Part shown: piece by piece, positions 6,833-14,014 of the stretch
Layout: each line of letters begins with the position of its first letter
Numbering within the stretch: position 1 is the first letter of the stretch
Assembly (NCBI GenBank): GCA_020832865.1
Contig: JAJHRJ010000003.1
Span: 1 to 19,031 of the forward strand
Length of the DNA stretch: 19,031 nucleotides
From: Desulfurococcaceae archaeon
GTDB lineage: Archaea > Thermoproteota > Thermoprotei_A > Sulfolobales > Desulfurococcaceae
Direction of reading: 5' to 3'
Translations under genes and position numbers: made by a program
The notes under the pieces: generated by a model
What the model saw: the letters and a program-made list of their open reading frames with translations, nothing else
Database searches by the model: none
Told to the model about the DNA's origin: nothing

Positions 6833-6936
6833 AATCACTATGAGTAAAGTAGAAGGTAAGAGCACTCAGTTGGGGACAATCTCCTCACCTGTCAGGGTTC
6901 CCATTGCTCCTCATAGCTAAGTAACATAATTGCTAT

Positions 6937-6992
6937 TGGTCAGTAACACGGACCTTCTTCACTTCTCTGACAAGTGGCGATTCATCACCGTG
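6937..6992 (-). ncRNA. Box C/D guide sRNA (candidate), minus strand
   Basis: Read on the minus strand the elements have the standard archaeal spacing. C box GTGATGA is at 6988-6982, then a 12-nt guide ATCGCCACTTGT and D' box CAGA (6969-6966, one change from CUGA). After a 3-nt linker come C' box GTGAAGA (6962-6956), the 12-nt guide AGGTCCGTGTTA and D box CTGA (6943-6940). A TATA-like TTATTAAT (7015-7022) lies about 25-30 nt upstream. The C' box is identical to that of the sRNA at 8056. I could not place the targets. Both guides have seven-base matches to 16S rRNA near helices 6-7 (AGUGGCG and UAACACG), too short to be sure. Confidence 0.65.
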
Positions 6993-7053
6993 TTATTGAC
7001 ATATACACTCCAGCTTATTAATCCTTTCTACAAATTGAATTACAGCTTAGAGG

Positions 7054-7764
7054 GTGTTAGTTATAGCTATGTTTAGTAGAAGGATAATGATACTAATTCA
7101 AGCATTATCAATAGTGATGTTTGCTCTAATAGCAGCACTTATACCTCAGTATTTTTTCCTAGTATTTATACTATACTTCCTGGTTATCATGCTCCTAAGC
7201 GTAAAAATGGGCTCTAGAGGCTTTAAGAGAGCTGAGGACTTAATCGGCCCTGTGCTCTTTAAGGAAAACGCGGCTGCTCAAGTAATGATGTATGACTCCC
7301 TCGTTGTTAATGAGTTTAAAAGTCAAATTAAGTCGACTACAATATACTTAGTACTCCCACTACTTGTACTAGTGCTAATTCCACTGTACTATGGATATAT
7401 AGGGCCTTATGTCCAGGAGTTAGCTGGAGCTCTGGGTAATGAGGTGTTAGTGCGGTTTATCTACTTCATAGTAATGTACTTATTTCTTACAGGTGTACTT
7501 CAGGCTCTTAGGGTCGTGATTACGAAGTTGGTGAAACAGCCTAAACAGCTGATTATACCGCGCTCTTTTACTGTTTACAAGTCTGGAATAGTTTTAGATG
7601 GAAGGTTTCTTGAATATAGTAGAGACATGTGCATAGAAGAAAACCGCGATAGGAGATTTATAGAGATACATGGTGAAAAACTCCCATATGTAATAAGGCT
7701 ATACACCCTGGAGATCTCTAAGCTTTACTCAAAAATGCGAGAGGTCGGTTTAAATGAGTGCTGA
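7054..7764 (+). CDS. Four-helix integral membrane protein (DUF2208-like?)
   Basis: The protein has 236 residues from GTG 7054, or 231 from the in-frame ATG at 7069; AGAGGGTG at 7049-7056 does not settle the start. It has two adjacent N-terminal membrane helices (about residues 12-50), a soluble segment with FKRAEDLIGPVLFKENAAA, and two more helices (about 100-120 and 133-155). The basic C-terminal cytosolic domain is about 75 residues (SGIVLDGRFLEY, then FIEIHGEKLPYVIRLYT). This resembles the uncharacterised crenarchaeal DUF2208 membrane family, an impression from memory rather than a search. Its end overlaps the next gene by 11 nt, so the membrane protein and the zinc protein are translationally coupled. 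No function can be assigned. Confidence 0.75.
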   Translation: MLVIAMFSRRIMILIQALSIVMFALIAALIPQYFFLVFILYFLVIMLLSVKMGSRGFKRAEDLIGPVLFKENAAAQVMMYDSLVVNEFKSQIKSTTIYLVLPLLVLVLIPLYYGYIGPYVQELAGALGNEVLVRFIYFIVMYLFLTGVLQALRVVITKLVKQPKQLIIPRSFTVYKSGIVLDGRFLEYSRDMCIEENRDRRFIEIHGEKLPYVIRLYTLEISKLYSKMREVGLNEC

Positions 7765-8002
7765 GAAAGAGCAATATAAGTGTGCAGTATGTGGTAGGGT
7801 TTTTCCACGGGGACAAGGTATTATTATAGCTATTGAGGACTTAGTACTGGAGTTTCACAGTAACAGGTGTTTTGCGAAGTTCGCACGTGAGCTCTTAAAG
7901 AGAATGCCTCAGGGAGATGTCAAAGGGTACGCTAAGAGACTACTAGAGGAATATGAAGAGATCCTCTCCCAGAGGGCGAAATTGCGATCCAAGAGAATAT
8001 GA
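7754..8002 (+). CDS. Small L24e/TRASH-like zinc protein
   Basis: This 82-residue protein has an N-terminal treble-clef zinc motif: Cys10-x2-Cys13 (CAVCGRVFPRGQG) and His35-x3-Cys39 (FHSNRCFAKFAREL). That is the layout of ribosomal protein L24e and the TRASH metal-binding domain. The C-terminal half is a charged helix (LLEEYEEILSQRAKLRSKR) unlike L24e proper, so this is probably a paralogue and not the ribosomal protein. The ATG at 7754 lies inside the end of the upstream membrane-protein gene, with GAGAGGTC at 7739-7746 as ribosome binding site. Pairing suggests a soluble partner or metal sensor for that membrane protein, which is inference. Confidence 0.78.
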   Translation: MSAEKEQYKCAVCGRVFPRGQGIIIAIEDLVLEFHSNRCFAKFARELLKRMPQGDVKGYAKRLLEEYEEILSQRAKLRSKRI

Positions 8003-8055
8003 TATATCAGCTACGGCCTTCAAATTATTTAAAGAAGTCACAGCAAAGCGTACTT

Positions 8056-8119
8056 ATGAATGATGATACTTGCCCTCTTAGACCCGTGAGGGGGTGAAGA
8101 AGTTACCGCGGCCTGACTA
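8056..8119 (+). ncRNA. Box C/D guide sRNA targeting the 16S 530 loop (candidate)
   Basis: C box ATGATGA is at 8060-8066, followed by the 12-nt guide TACTTGCCCTCT and degenerate D' box TAGA (8079-8082). Then come a linker able to form a tiny CCC-GTGA-GGG hairpin, C' box GTGAAGA (8094-8100), the 12-nt guide AGTTACCGCGGC and D box CTGA (8113-8116). The D guide is complementary over at least 10 nt to GCCGCGGUAA, the universal 16S rRNA 530-loop sequence. The base opposite guide position 5 corresponds to C528 in E. coli numbering. The D' guide is complementary to AGGGCAAG(U), a sequence I recall just upstream of that site in crenarchaeal 16S. A TATA-like AAATTATTTAAAG (8022-8034) lies about 25 nt before the RNA. 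The D box abuts the stop codon of the convergent gene at 8117. Confidence 0.82.
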
Positions 8120-8341
8120 CTTACAGAGCGCTTTTTCTCCCACAATACTCCTAAGCTCTCTCAGTGAATCATCCGTTAAGCCAACTTGTACTAGTATTTG
8201 TAACGCTTTCATAATAGCATCTTTCTCGTCGCCTGCTTTCACGTTGACTACTATGTTCGTGCCCTTAACACAGACTCTATACCTCTTCTCCCCCTGGAAA
8301 ACGTACTCCTCGAGGACGCTTAAATCGTTCTTTGAGACCAT
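8117..8341 (-). CDS. Small hypothetical protein downstream of the HIT gene
   Basis: I do not recognise this 74-residue protein (ATG at 8341; an upstream in-frame GTG at 8356 would add 5 residues and overlap the HIT gene). It begins 1 nt after the HIT stop codon, so the two are co-translated. The sequence reads as two or three strands (LEEYVFQGEKRYRVCVKGTNIVVNVKAG) followed by helices (DEKDAIMKALQILVQVG and DDSLRELRSIVG), a small alpha/beta fold with no metal or catalytic motif. Its stop codon (TAG) immediately adjoins the D box of the guide RNA on the other strand. Confidence 0.7.
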   Translation of the reverse strand: MVSKNDLSVLEEYVFQGEKRYRVCVKGTNIVVNVKAGDEKDAIMKALQILVQVGLTDDSLRELRSIVGEKALCK

Positions 8342-8342
8342 A

Positions 8343-8837
8343 CTAAGCACTCTCACTCCAACTCTTTTTAATTAACTCGTAAGCCTCTCTAAGCCCTAAG
8401 GGTAGTGGCTTTACACCTGAAATTACTGCTAAGAAGTTTGCGTCTCCAACCCATCTAGGGACGACGTGTACGTGGAAGTGCTCTGGAACACCGGCACCAG
8501 CAGCTCTTCCTATATTTGAGCCTACATTGAAGCCCTCAGCCATAAGGGCTTTTTTCAGCACGCTGAGAGACTTCTTTATTAATAGTACTAGTTCAATTAG
8601 TTCATTTTCTTGTAACTCTGAGGGCTCAGCGACGTGCTTATATGGGGCGATCATTAGATGTCCAGTGTTGTAAGGATAAGCGTTTAACACGACATAGGAG
8701 TGTTTTCCCCTATGTATAATTAACGCCTCCTCGTCGCTTAGACCCTGAAGTCTACAAAAAAGGCAGTCTTTGCCACTCTGAGGTCTAGTAGTGCTTTTTA
8801 CATACTCGTATCTCCAAGGGTTCCAGAGTATTTTCAC
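8343..8837 (-). CDS. HIT-family nucleotide hydrolase/phosphorylase
   Basis: Histidine-triad proteins cleave or transfer nucleotidyl groups from substrates such as AMP conjugates and diadenosine polyphosphates. The triad HFHVHVVPRW is at about residues 120-129, preceded by NIGRAAGAGVPE. The N-terminus LWNPWRYEYV and the Cys-x2-Cys of CLFC are typical of the Ap4A phosphorylase-like branch; a zinc site made by CxxC with later histidines is likely. NAYPYNTGHLMIAPYKHV is the conserved core. GTG at 8837 is taken as the start (GGTTGAT just upstream); TTG at 8846 would add three residues. It is about 165 residues, normal for the family. It leads a two-gene unit with the small protein at 8117. Confidence 0.92.
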   Translation of the reverse strand: MKILWNPWRYEYVKSTTRPQSGKDCLFCRLQGLSDEEALIIHRGKHSYVVLNAYPYNTGHLMIAPYKHVAEPSELQENELIELVLLIKKSLSVLKKALMAEGFNVGSNIGRAAGAGVPEHFHVHVVPRWVGDANFLAVISGVKPLPLGLREAYELIKKSWSESA

Positions 8838-8887
8838 TCTAATCAACCACTATTACTAGGTAGTGTTGCTGTTACAGAAAATACTAC

Positions 8888-9865
8888 TCACTCTTCTACG
8901 TCTCTAATACCCTCCTCTGTAATAGCAAATACGGCTTCTCCCTCTGGTAGGTGAGGAGCATCAACTACTCTAGCTATTCTCTTATTACCCTTAGCCTTTT
9001 TGAGGTAGACTCTAACACCCGGTACATGTGCTAGTACATGTCCCCCAACAGCCATAGTAGGGTCTCCGTAGAATATGTCAGGTCTAGCCATTACCTGGTT
9101 TGTGACTACAACTGCGATATTGTACGCCTCAGCTAGTCTCATTAACTGGTGTAAGTGGGCATTTAGTTTTTGTTGTCTCTCAGCGAGGTGCTCTCTCCCA
9201 GGGTACTCGGCTCTAAAATGACTTGTAACGCTGTCTATTACTACGAGTTTAATGCTATTCTTTGGGACGAAGGAGAAAAGGTCATCAACAGTGGAGATCT
9301 GGTGGTCACTGTTGTACGCCCTAATGTAATAAATATTGTCCATGACTGAATCTGGATCTAGGCCGAGGGCTCTAGCCATGGCCTCAATTCGCTCCCACCT
9401 AAAAGTGCCCTCAGTGTCTATGTACACGGCTTTCCCAAGTAAACCTCCCTTCTCCTGTGGTAATTGGACATTTACACTTAGCTGATGACAAATCTGCGTC
9501 TTACCACTACCATACTCCCCATAGAACTCGGTTATAGTCTTGGTCTCAATGCCGCCACCGAGTAACTCGTCGAGCCCTCTACTACCAGTTGTGATCTTCT
9601 TCACGTTTAATCTCTCAGTTTTAACTTCTTTAGCCGTTTTAAATCTAATACCGAGCATCTTTCTAGCATTCTCAACGATCTTCGCTGCTACTGGTACAGG
9701 AATACCCGTCTTCTCGGCGAGCTCCTCGGGCCTCACAACAACAATACTCCACGCTGATACATACCCAGCGGCCTCTAACTTCTCAGCTATTGCTGGGTTA
9801 ACCCCTGGAATATCCCTGACAGATACAAATACGCTCTCTGAGCTCTTCTCAGACAAATTACTCAC
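8888..9865 (-). CDS. radA: DNA repair and recombination protein RadA
   Basis: This archaeal RecA/Rad51 homologue forms ATP-dependent filaments on single-stranded DNA and carries out strand exchange. Numbered from GTG 9865 (325 residues), it has an N-terminal helix-hairpin-helix domain ([19 protein letters not shown]), the oligomerisation motif FKTA (75-78) and the core opening [13 protein letters not shown]. Walker A is GEYGSGKTQ (116-124), Walker B LVVIDS (about 207-212), followed by TNQVMARPD and [14 protein letters not shown]. The open frame extends to 9964 and overlaps the divergent synthetase, so upstream starts are unlikely. TTG at 9856, with GGTGA 5 nt before it, is a strong alternative giving 322 residues. 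Both lengths match the family. Confidence 0.96.
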   Translation of the reverse strand: MSNLSEKSSESVFVSVRDIPGVNPAIAEKLEAAGYVSAWSIVVVRPEELAEKTGIPVPVAAKIVENARKMLGIRFKTAKEVKTERLNVKKITTGSRGLDELLGGGIETKTITEFYGEYGSGKTQICHQLSVNVQLPQEKGGLLGKAVYIDTEGTFRWERIEAMARALGLDPDSVMDNIYYIRAYNSDHQISTVDDLFSFVPKNSIKLVVIDSVTSHFRAEYPGREHLAERQQKLNAHLHQLMRLAEAYNIAVVVTNQVMARPDIFYGDPTMAVGGHVLAHVPGVRVYLKKAKGNKRIARVVDAPHLPEGEAVFAITEEGIRDVEE

Positions 9866-9943
9866 CCACCTATTTTTTATCAATACTTTTAAAACGTTTA
9901 ATATACGAGGGGACATTACACAGTTAAGAGTAGGTGTGTCTAC
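9866..9943. promoter_or_regulatory. Divergent promoter region between radA and thrS
   Basis: TTTAATATA (9897-9905) is placed for the synthetase, whose ribosome binding site AGGTG is at 9932-9936. The overlapping AT-rich run 9873-9905 includes CTTTTAAAA (9886-9894), which can serve radA on the minus strand. The two genes therefore appear to share a compact promoter of under 80 bp. Confidence 0.55.
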
Positions 9944-11779
9944 GTGAGAGTACTTACTATACACGCTCGTAGTTTCAGCTATAGGGTTTTAGAGAGAGCT
10001 ATTGAGGAGCCGGAACCGGTGGACCAGGCCAATAGTGAGGGCGTATTTGAGAACACTCTCGTAGTTTTTGTTACCGTTGAAGCCGAGGACTCAGCTGACA
10101 TTGTGGAGGATGCCTCATCCGAGATAATTAACGTCTCAAGGCAGGTTAAACCATCTAGTATAGTCCTATATCCATATGCTCACTTATCATCTCAATTAGC
10201 TCCACCACATAAAGCTATTGAAGTACTAAACGCTCTCTACAGTACGCTCAAGCAGAAATCAGAGGTACAAGTCTACAAGGCACCTTTTGGCTGGTATAAG
10301 TCTTTTAAACTTGAGTGTTACGGTCACCCTCTAAGTGAGCTATCAAGAACAATAGTCAAGAAGACGCAGCCCACTAGAAAGCTTGTAGTAGAGAAGGAGT
10401 TTTACATTGTAACGCCTACGGGTGAGGTCTACACCCCAGATAAATTTGACTACGCTAACTACAGAGAGCTTAAAGTGCTAGTAGACAAGGAGGTTTATGG
10501 GAGAGAGCTCGAGGGTGGAGAAAACAGAGTCAACTATTACTGCAAGAAGTTTGGCCTTGAATGGGAGCCTATGAGCGATCACGGGCACATGCGCTACTCG
10601 CCTTACGCAGCTGTAATAGTTGAGGCGGTATCTAGGTATTCATGGCAAGTAGCACAGTCACTAGGAATACCTGTGTTTAGAATTATGGGCACTAACATGT
10701 TTAACTTAAAAGAAAAACCTGTCTACGAGCACGCAGTGCTCTTTGGCGACAGGCTTTACGAGGTTGAAGTAGATAGTGAGAAGTATGTGTTGAGATATGC
10801 TGCGTGTCACCAGCAGTTTGCTATGTTAAAAGACTGGGTAATAAGCTACAAGGACCTTCCCTTCGGGGTGTTCGAGGTAGCAGACAGTTATAGGCTTGAA
10901 CAGCGCGGAGAGTTGAACCTGTGTTTTAGGCTTAGGAAGTTCTACATGCCAGATCTCCACATACTCACTAAAGACCTTAAAGAAGCCATAGAGGTATCAA
11001 AGACTGTTCAGAGGCAAATACACAGTGAAGCTCATAAAGCCGGTAGGAGGTATATTGCCCTATACAATGTAACGCGCGATTTCTTTGAGAATAATAGAGA
11101 TGTCCTCGTGGAGTTTATTAAGAGCGATGACTACCCTGCACTAGTAGCCGTGATTCCGCCTGGAATTTACTACTGGGTTCTCAATGTGGAGTACCACATA
11201 ATAGACAACCTGAATAGGCCGAGGGAAATAGCTACGTTTCAGATAGATATTGGTAATAGTAAGAGATTTGGTATTACATATGTAGATGAGAAAGGCGATA
11301 AAAAATACCCTGTTATAATACACACTGCTATTATAGGTAGTATTGAGAGATACATTTACATGGTTTTAGACACGGCAGCGAACATGGAGAGAGCTGGTCA
11401 AGTACCCACTTTACCTGTGTGGCTTACACCTATTCAAGTCAGAGTAATCCCAGTGTCTCGTGAACACAATGACTACGCATATAGTGTAGCAAGACGCATT
11501 TTAGACGAAGGATTTAGAGTAGACGTTGATGATAGAGACATAACACTCGGAAAGAAGATCAGAGAATCAGGGGTTCTCTGGATACCATACATAGTGGTCT
11601 TAGGCAAGAGAGAGCAGGAGACTCAGACGCTTAATGTGAGAATTCGAGTAGCCAATAAGCAAATCACGCTGAGATTAGACGAGTTTATAGACATGTTAAA
11701 GAGAGAGTGTGAAGGATATCCGAGAGTCGAGCCCTACTTCCCCATGAGCCTATCTAGGCAGCCACTGTTTATCTCGTAA
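9944..11779 (+). CDS. thrS: Threonyl-tRNA synthetase (archaeal type with editing domain)
   Basis: It charges tRNA-Thr with threonine. The 611-residue class II enzyme begins with the archaeal DTD-like editing domain (about 1-140; [50 protein letters not shown]), which removes mischarged serine. The catalytic core follows. Zinc ligands are Cys288 (AACHQQF), His339 (MPDLHIL) and His460 ([10 protein letters not shown]), with motif 2 around [19 protein letters not shown] and motif 3 at GSIERY (465-470). A C-terminal anticodon-binding domain covers about 490-611. Both editing and catalytic parts are in one chain; some crenarchaea split them into two genes, which is not the case here. The start is GTG at 9944 with AGGTG 7 nt upstream. 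Confidence 0.95.
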   Translation: MRVLTIHARSFSYRVLERAIEEPEPVDQANSEGVFENTLVVFVTVEAEDSADIVEDASSEIINVSRQVKPSSIVLYPYAHLSSQLAPPHKAIEVLNALYSTLKQKSEVQVYKAPFGWYKSFKLECYGHPLSELSRTIVKKTQPTRKLVVEKEFYIVTPTGEVYTPDKFDYANYRELKVLVDKEVYGRELEGGENRVNYYCKKFGLEWEPMSDHGHMRYSPYAAVIVEAVSRYSWQVAQSLGIPVFRIMGTNMFNLKEKPVYEHAVLFGDRLYEVEVDSEKYVLRYAACHQQFAMLKDWVISYKDLPFGVFEVADSYRLEQRGELNLCFRLRKFYMPDLHILTKDLKEAIEVSKTVQRQIHSEAHKAGRRYIALYNVTRDFFENNRDVLVEFIKSDDYPALVAVIPPGIYYWVLNVEYHIIDNLNRPREIATFQIDIGNSKRFGITYVDEKGDKKYPVIIHTAIIGSIERYIYMVLDTAANMERAGQVPTLPVWLTPIQVRVIPVSREHNDYAYSVARRILDEGFRVDVDDRDITLGKKIRESGVLWIPYIVVLGKREQETQTLNVRIRVANKQITLRLDEFIDMLKRECEGYPRVEPYFPMSLSRQPLFIS

Positions 11780-11811
11780 AACACAGTCCTCTTAAGAGTG
11801 ATCTAGGCAAG

Positions 11812-12426
11812 ATGCCGGCGGGGACTAGGGCTAAGTTTATTGGCAGACATCTTATGCTTAAAGGAGCTTATGTCGAGAAAATACTCTGCGGAGAGAAGAG
11901 GGCTACTATTAGGAGAGGTATAGTAAAGCCTAAATACAACGAGATCACCATACACGCTGGAGGAAGGCCCGTGGCTAAGGCGAGGATCAGCAGAGTCTAC
12001 TATAAGAAGTTATGTGAATTAGGCGACTACGAGGCTAAGCTCGAGGGCTACAGCTCCCGAGAAGAGCTCATAAGGGAGCTTAAGAGAGTGTATAAAGGTA
12101 TTAGAGACGATGAGTACGTCACAGTAATAGAATTCGAGGTCACGCAAAGGCTTAATAAGCTTCCACCTGAAGAACCCTATCTCGGTCTCAAACCAGTAGA
12201 TATTGCTAGAATAGCCCTTAGATACATCAAAGATGAACTCAGAGACTTCGAGATCAAAGTATTAATTGATTTAACTAGGACAAATAGCATTAGAGCAACA
12301 GCTATGAGAGTACTAGGAGATGTTAATAAGCGCGCAGTTATAAGGAAAATTATTAAAAAAGCACTCAGAATACTCGTTGAGAAAGGTCTAATTAAGAGAT
12401 CTGAGGAGAGTGAAGATAATAAGTAA
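11812..12426 (+). CDS. ASCH-domain protein with C-terminal winged-helix-like region
   Basis: The 204-residue protein opens with an ASCH (PUA-like) domain, about residues 10-115: LMLKGAYVEKILCGEKRATIRRG, then VAKARISRVYYKKLCELGD and YVTVIEFEV. ASCH domains are thought to bind RNA and some have RNA or nucleoside hydrolase activity. The second half (120-204) is helical and basic. VDIARIALRYIKDEL, TRTNSIRATAMRVLGD and ALRILVEKGLIKRSEE look like a winged helix-turn-helix. The ATG at 11812 lies 33 nt after the thrS stop, so it is probably in the same transcript. A role in RNA-linked regulation is inference. Confidence 0.8.
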   Translation: MPAGTRAKFIGRHLMLKGAYVEKILCGEKRATIRRGIVKPKYNEITIHAGGRPVAKARISRVYYKKLCELGDYEAKLEGYSSREELIRELKRVYKGIRDDEYVTVIEFEVTQRLNKLPPEEPYLGLKPVDIARIALRYIKDELRDFEIKVLIDLTRTNSIRATAMRVLGDVNKRAVIRKIIKKALRILVEKGLIKRSEESEDNK

Positions 12427-12463
12427 GTGAGATTTTTAATCTACACGTGTGAGGGTGTGAGAT

Positions 12464-12619
12464 TTGGGTTACTGGCTATTACAGTGCTCTGAGTGTAAGT
12501 TAGAGTGGAAGCTATATGTTAGTTTCCCACTTAAGAGGGAGTTCTCAAAGATCTACCACTACTGCCCATATTGTAACAAGAACACTTTTCACAGGATTAT
12601 TGACTACGTTGAAGAGTAA
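12464..12619 (+). CDS. 51-residue zinc ribbon protein
   Basis: This short open frame starts with TTG at 12464 (an in-frame TGA lies 4 nt upstream, so no longer start exists) and ends with TAA at 12617-12619. The product has Cys8-x2-Cys11 (CSEC) and Cys34-x2-Cys37 (CPYC) spaced like a zinc ribbon, with aromatic and charged residues between and a helical tail FHRIIDYVEE. GAGGGTG (12451-12457) is a plausible ribosome binding site. It follows the ASCH gene by 37 nt on the same strand. The paired CxxC motifs and protein-like composition make chance unlikely. Function is unknown. Confidence 0.78.
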   Translation: MGYWLLQCSECKLEWKLYVSFPLKREFSKIYHYCPYCNKNTFHRIIDYVEE

Positions 12620-12647
12620 AATATTAAGTGCGTGTCTATAAATTACT

Positions 12648-12703
12648 CATGATGATGAGTCCCCATAACCGTTAAGTGTGTGGAGACCTGTCTCAGCTGA
12701 CTA
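12648..12703 (+). ncRNA. Box C/D guide sRNA targeting 23S rRNA near the peptidyl-transferase centre (candidate)
   Basis: C box ATGATGA is at 12652-12658 (overlapping a second copy at 12649). Then come the 12-nt guide GTCCCCATAACC, degenerate D' box GTTA (12671-12674), a 3-nt linker, degenerate C' box GTGTGGA (12678-12684), the 12-nt guide GACCTGTCTCAG and D box CTGA (12697-12700). This is the exact 7-12-4-3-7-12-4 archaeal geometry. The D guide is complementary over 11 nt to UGAGACAGGUC, which I recall from the conserved 23S stretch GUCGUGAGACAGGUCGGUC; the base next to the D box is the one mismatch. A TATA-like AAATATTAAG (12618-12627) lies about 25 nt upstream. The D box abuts the stop codon of convergent top6A. 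Confidence 0.75.
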
Positions 12704-14014
12704 CTCTATCCAGTCGCCACTCTCGATCTTTCTCGGAATGTAGATGTCCGCGAGGAACTTTAAGCCCTTCCCTGTAATAGCTTCTATTTCGAGCTTACTT
12801 GTAGTATAGAAGAATATACAGAGCTCGCGAACCCACTCAGGTGAGAGAAACCACGGATAACCACTCACACCCTCCTTCTTCCTAATTTTACTTTTATAGT
12901 CACTGGACTCTAAACACGCCTCGGCGACTCTATATCCTACGAGCTCAACGGCTCTCTCAACGTCTCTCAACTTAGCTTTAATTACAAAGTTCTTTCTCTC
13001 ATCAGGGCTTAGGTACGGCTGTTTACTCTTCAGCTTTGAAATACCCTTAGCAACCTCTTCAAGAGCCTCTTTTACCCCTGGTTTTTTGAGCACTTCTCTG
13101 AAGATCTCTGTGCCGAAAATATCTGTGAGTGTTACACCTATAAACTTCGCTGTGGAGGTGGATAACCTCTCGCTCTCATAGGAAAGTGTTATACTTCCAA
13201 CTTTAAACACACTGTAAATGTAGAACCCGTATGGGTCACTATCACAGAGCACATACACAGGCAATTTGAACTCCTCACTTAGTCTTCTCACAAATCTCCT
13301 CGTGGCTCTGTCCGGCTGACCAGCACTAGTAACCAGTATTGCTTTATTCTTCTTCCAGAAGCCATACCTATGAAGCTGCTGAAATACGGCATCTTTCTCC
13401 ACTACTAGGACATACTCAGCGTCAACGTCTATGAACTCTATGAGATCAGGTGTCGGTTCAATAGCGTAGGCTCCGTGACCCATTTTACTGAGATCTACCA
13501 CGTCATTACCACTTCTTATAATTAAGTTGCCAACTACTTTCCCCTTTTCTTTACTGAGTATAAGGAGATCTTCACGTAGAATATTGAGCAGCACCTCTAG
13601 GTCTCTAATTACGCTGTCAGATTCTCTCTGCTCATCCCAGCTGTTCTCAGAAATCTTCTTCCCATCTATACTAGTGTAGCTAATACTGTGTTTTCCCCTA
13701 TAAAATAGGTCACGAATAGTAGGATACTCGTTATTTCTGAGTGAGCTATATATTATTGAGGCCATGAGTAGCGTCTGCATAAACTTCTTAACCTCATTGA
13801 TATCAGTAAAAGACCGGTATTGTACGTCGGGTCCTAAGAGGAGCATTTTAGCCTTTTGATCATAAATAGTGTTTAAGAGTGTTCTCTTCGGGAATACTAG
13901 CTGTAGTTTATGGCTCTTCTCTACCTCCTCTATCAACTTCTTGAAGTGAGATCTTATTAGCTCCAGAGCTTTCACACGAGTTTTAACATCTATTTCAGAA
14001 CTAGCCACACTCAT
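12701..14014 (-). CDS. top6A: DNA topoisomerase VI subunit A
   Basis: This is the DNA-cleaving subunit of the type IIB topoisomerase, a Spo11 homologue. The winged-helix region holds the likely catalytic tyrosine Tyr105 in TIRDLFYRGKHSI. The conserved DEQRESDSVIRDLEVLLNIL and SKMGHGAYAIEP blocks follow. The Toprim domain has the acidic residues of VVEKDAVFQ and the DxD of LCDSDPYGFYIY. At 437 residues it is longer than better-known archaeal subunits (roughly 370-390), the excess being mainly at the N-terminus and in the C-terminal half. The ATG at 14014 overlaps the stop of top6B by 4 nt (ATGA), so the two are translated together. Confidence 0.95.
   Translation of the reverse strand: MSVASSEIDVKTRVKALELIRSHFKKLIEEVEKSHKLQLVFPKRTLLNTIYDQKAKMLLLGPDVQYRSFTDINEVKKFMQTLLMASIIYSSLRNNEYPTIRDLFYRGKHSISYTSIDGKKISENSWDEQRESDSVIRDLEVLLNILREDLLILSKEKGKVVGNLIIRSGNDVVDLSKMGHGAYAIEPTPDLIEFIDVDAEYVLVVEKDAVFQQLHRYGFWKKNKAILVTSAGQPDRATRRFVRRLSEEFKLPVYVLCDSDPYGFYIYSVFKVGSITLSYESERLSTSTAKFIGVTLTDIFGTEIFREVLKKPGVKEALEEVAKGISKLKSKQPYLSPDERKNFVIKAKLRDVERAVELVGYRVAEACLESSDYKSKIRKKEGVSGYPWFLSPEWVRELCIFFYTTSKLEIEAITGKGLKFLADIYIPRKIESGDWIE

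Noticed and set aside
870..7045. TTGAATTACAGCT-like string shared by 870-881 and about 7035-7047, resembling a repeat unit
   Set aside because: There are only two short copies 6 kb apart, with no spacing pattern, so this is not a CRISPR or mobile-element repeat.
9540..9947. 135-codon plus-strand frame opposite radA
   Set aside because: It lies wholly antisense to the well-supported RadA gene and its Ser/Thr-rich product is the usual shadow composition.
9866..9964. Longer RadA N-terminus starting at 9964 or 9916
   Set aside because: It would overlap the divergent thrS start or cover the shared TATA elements, and would exceed the usual RadA length by 17-33 residues.
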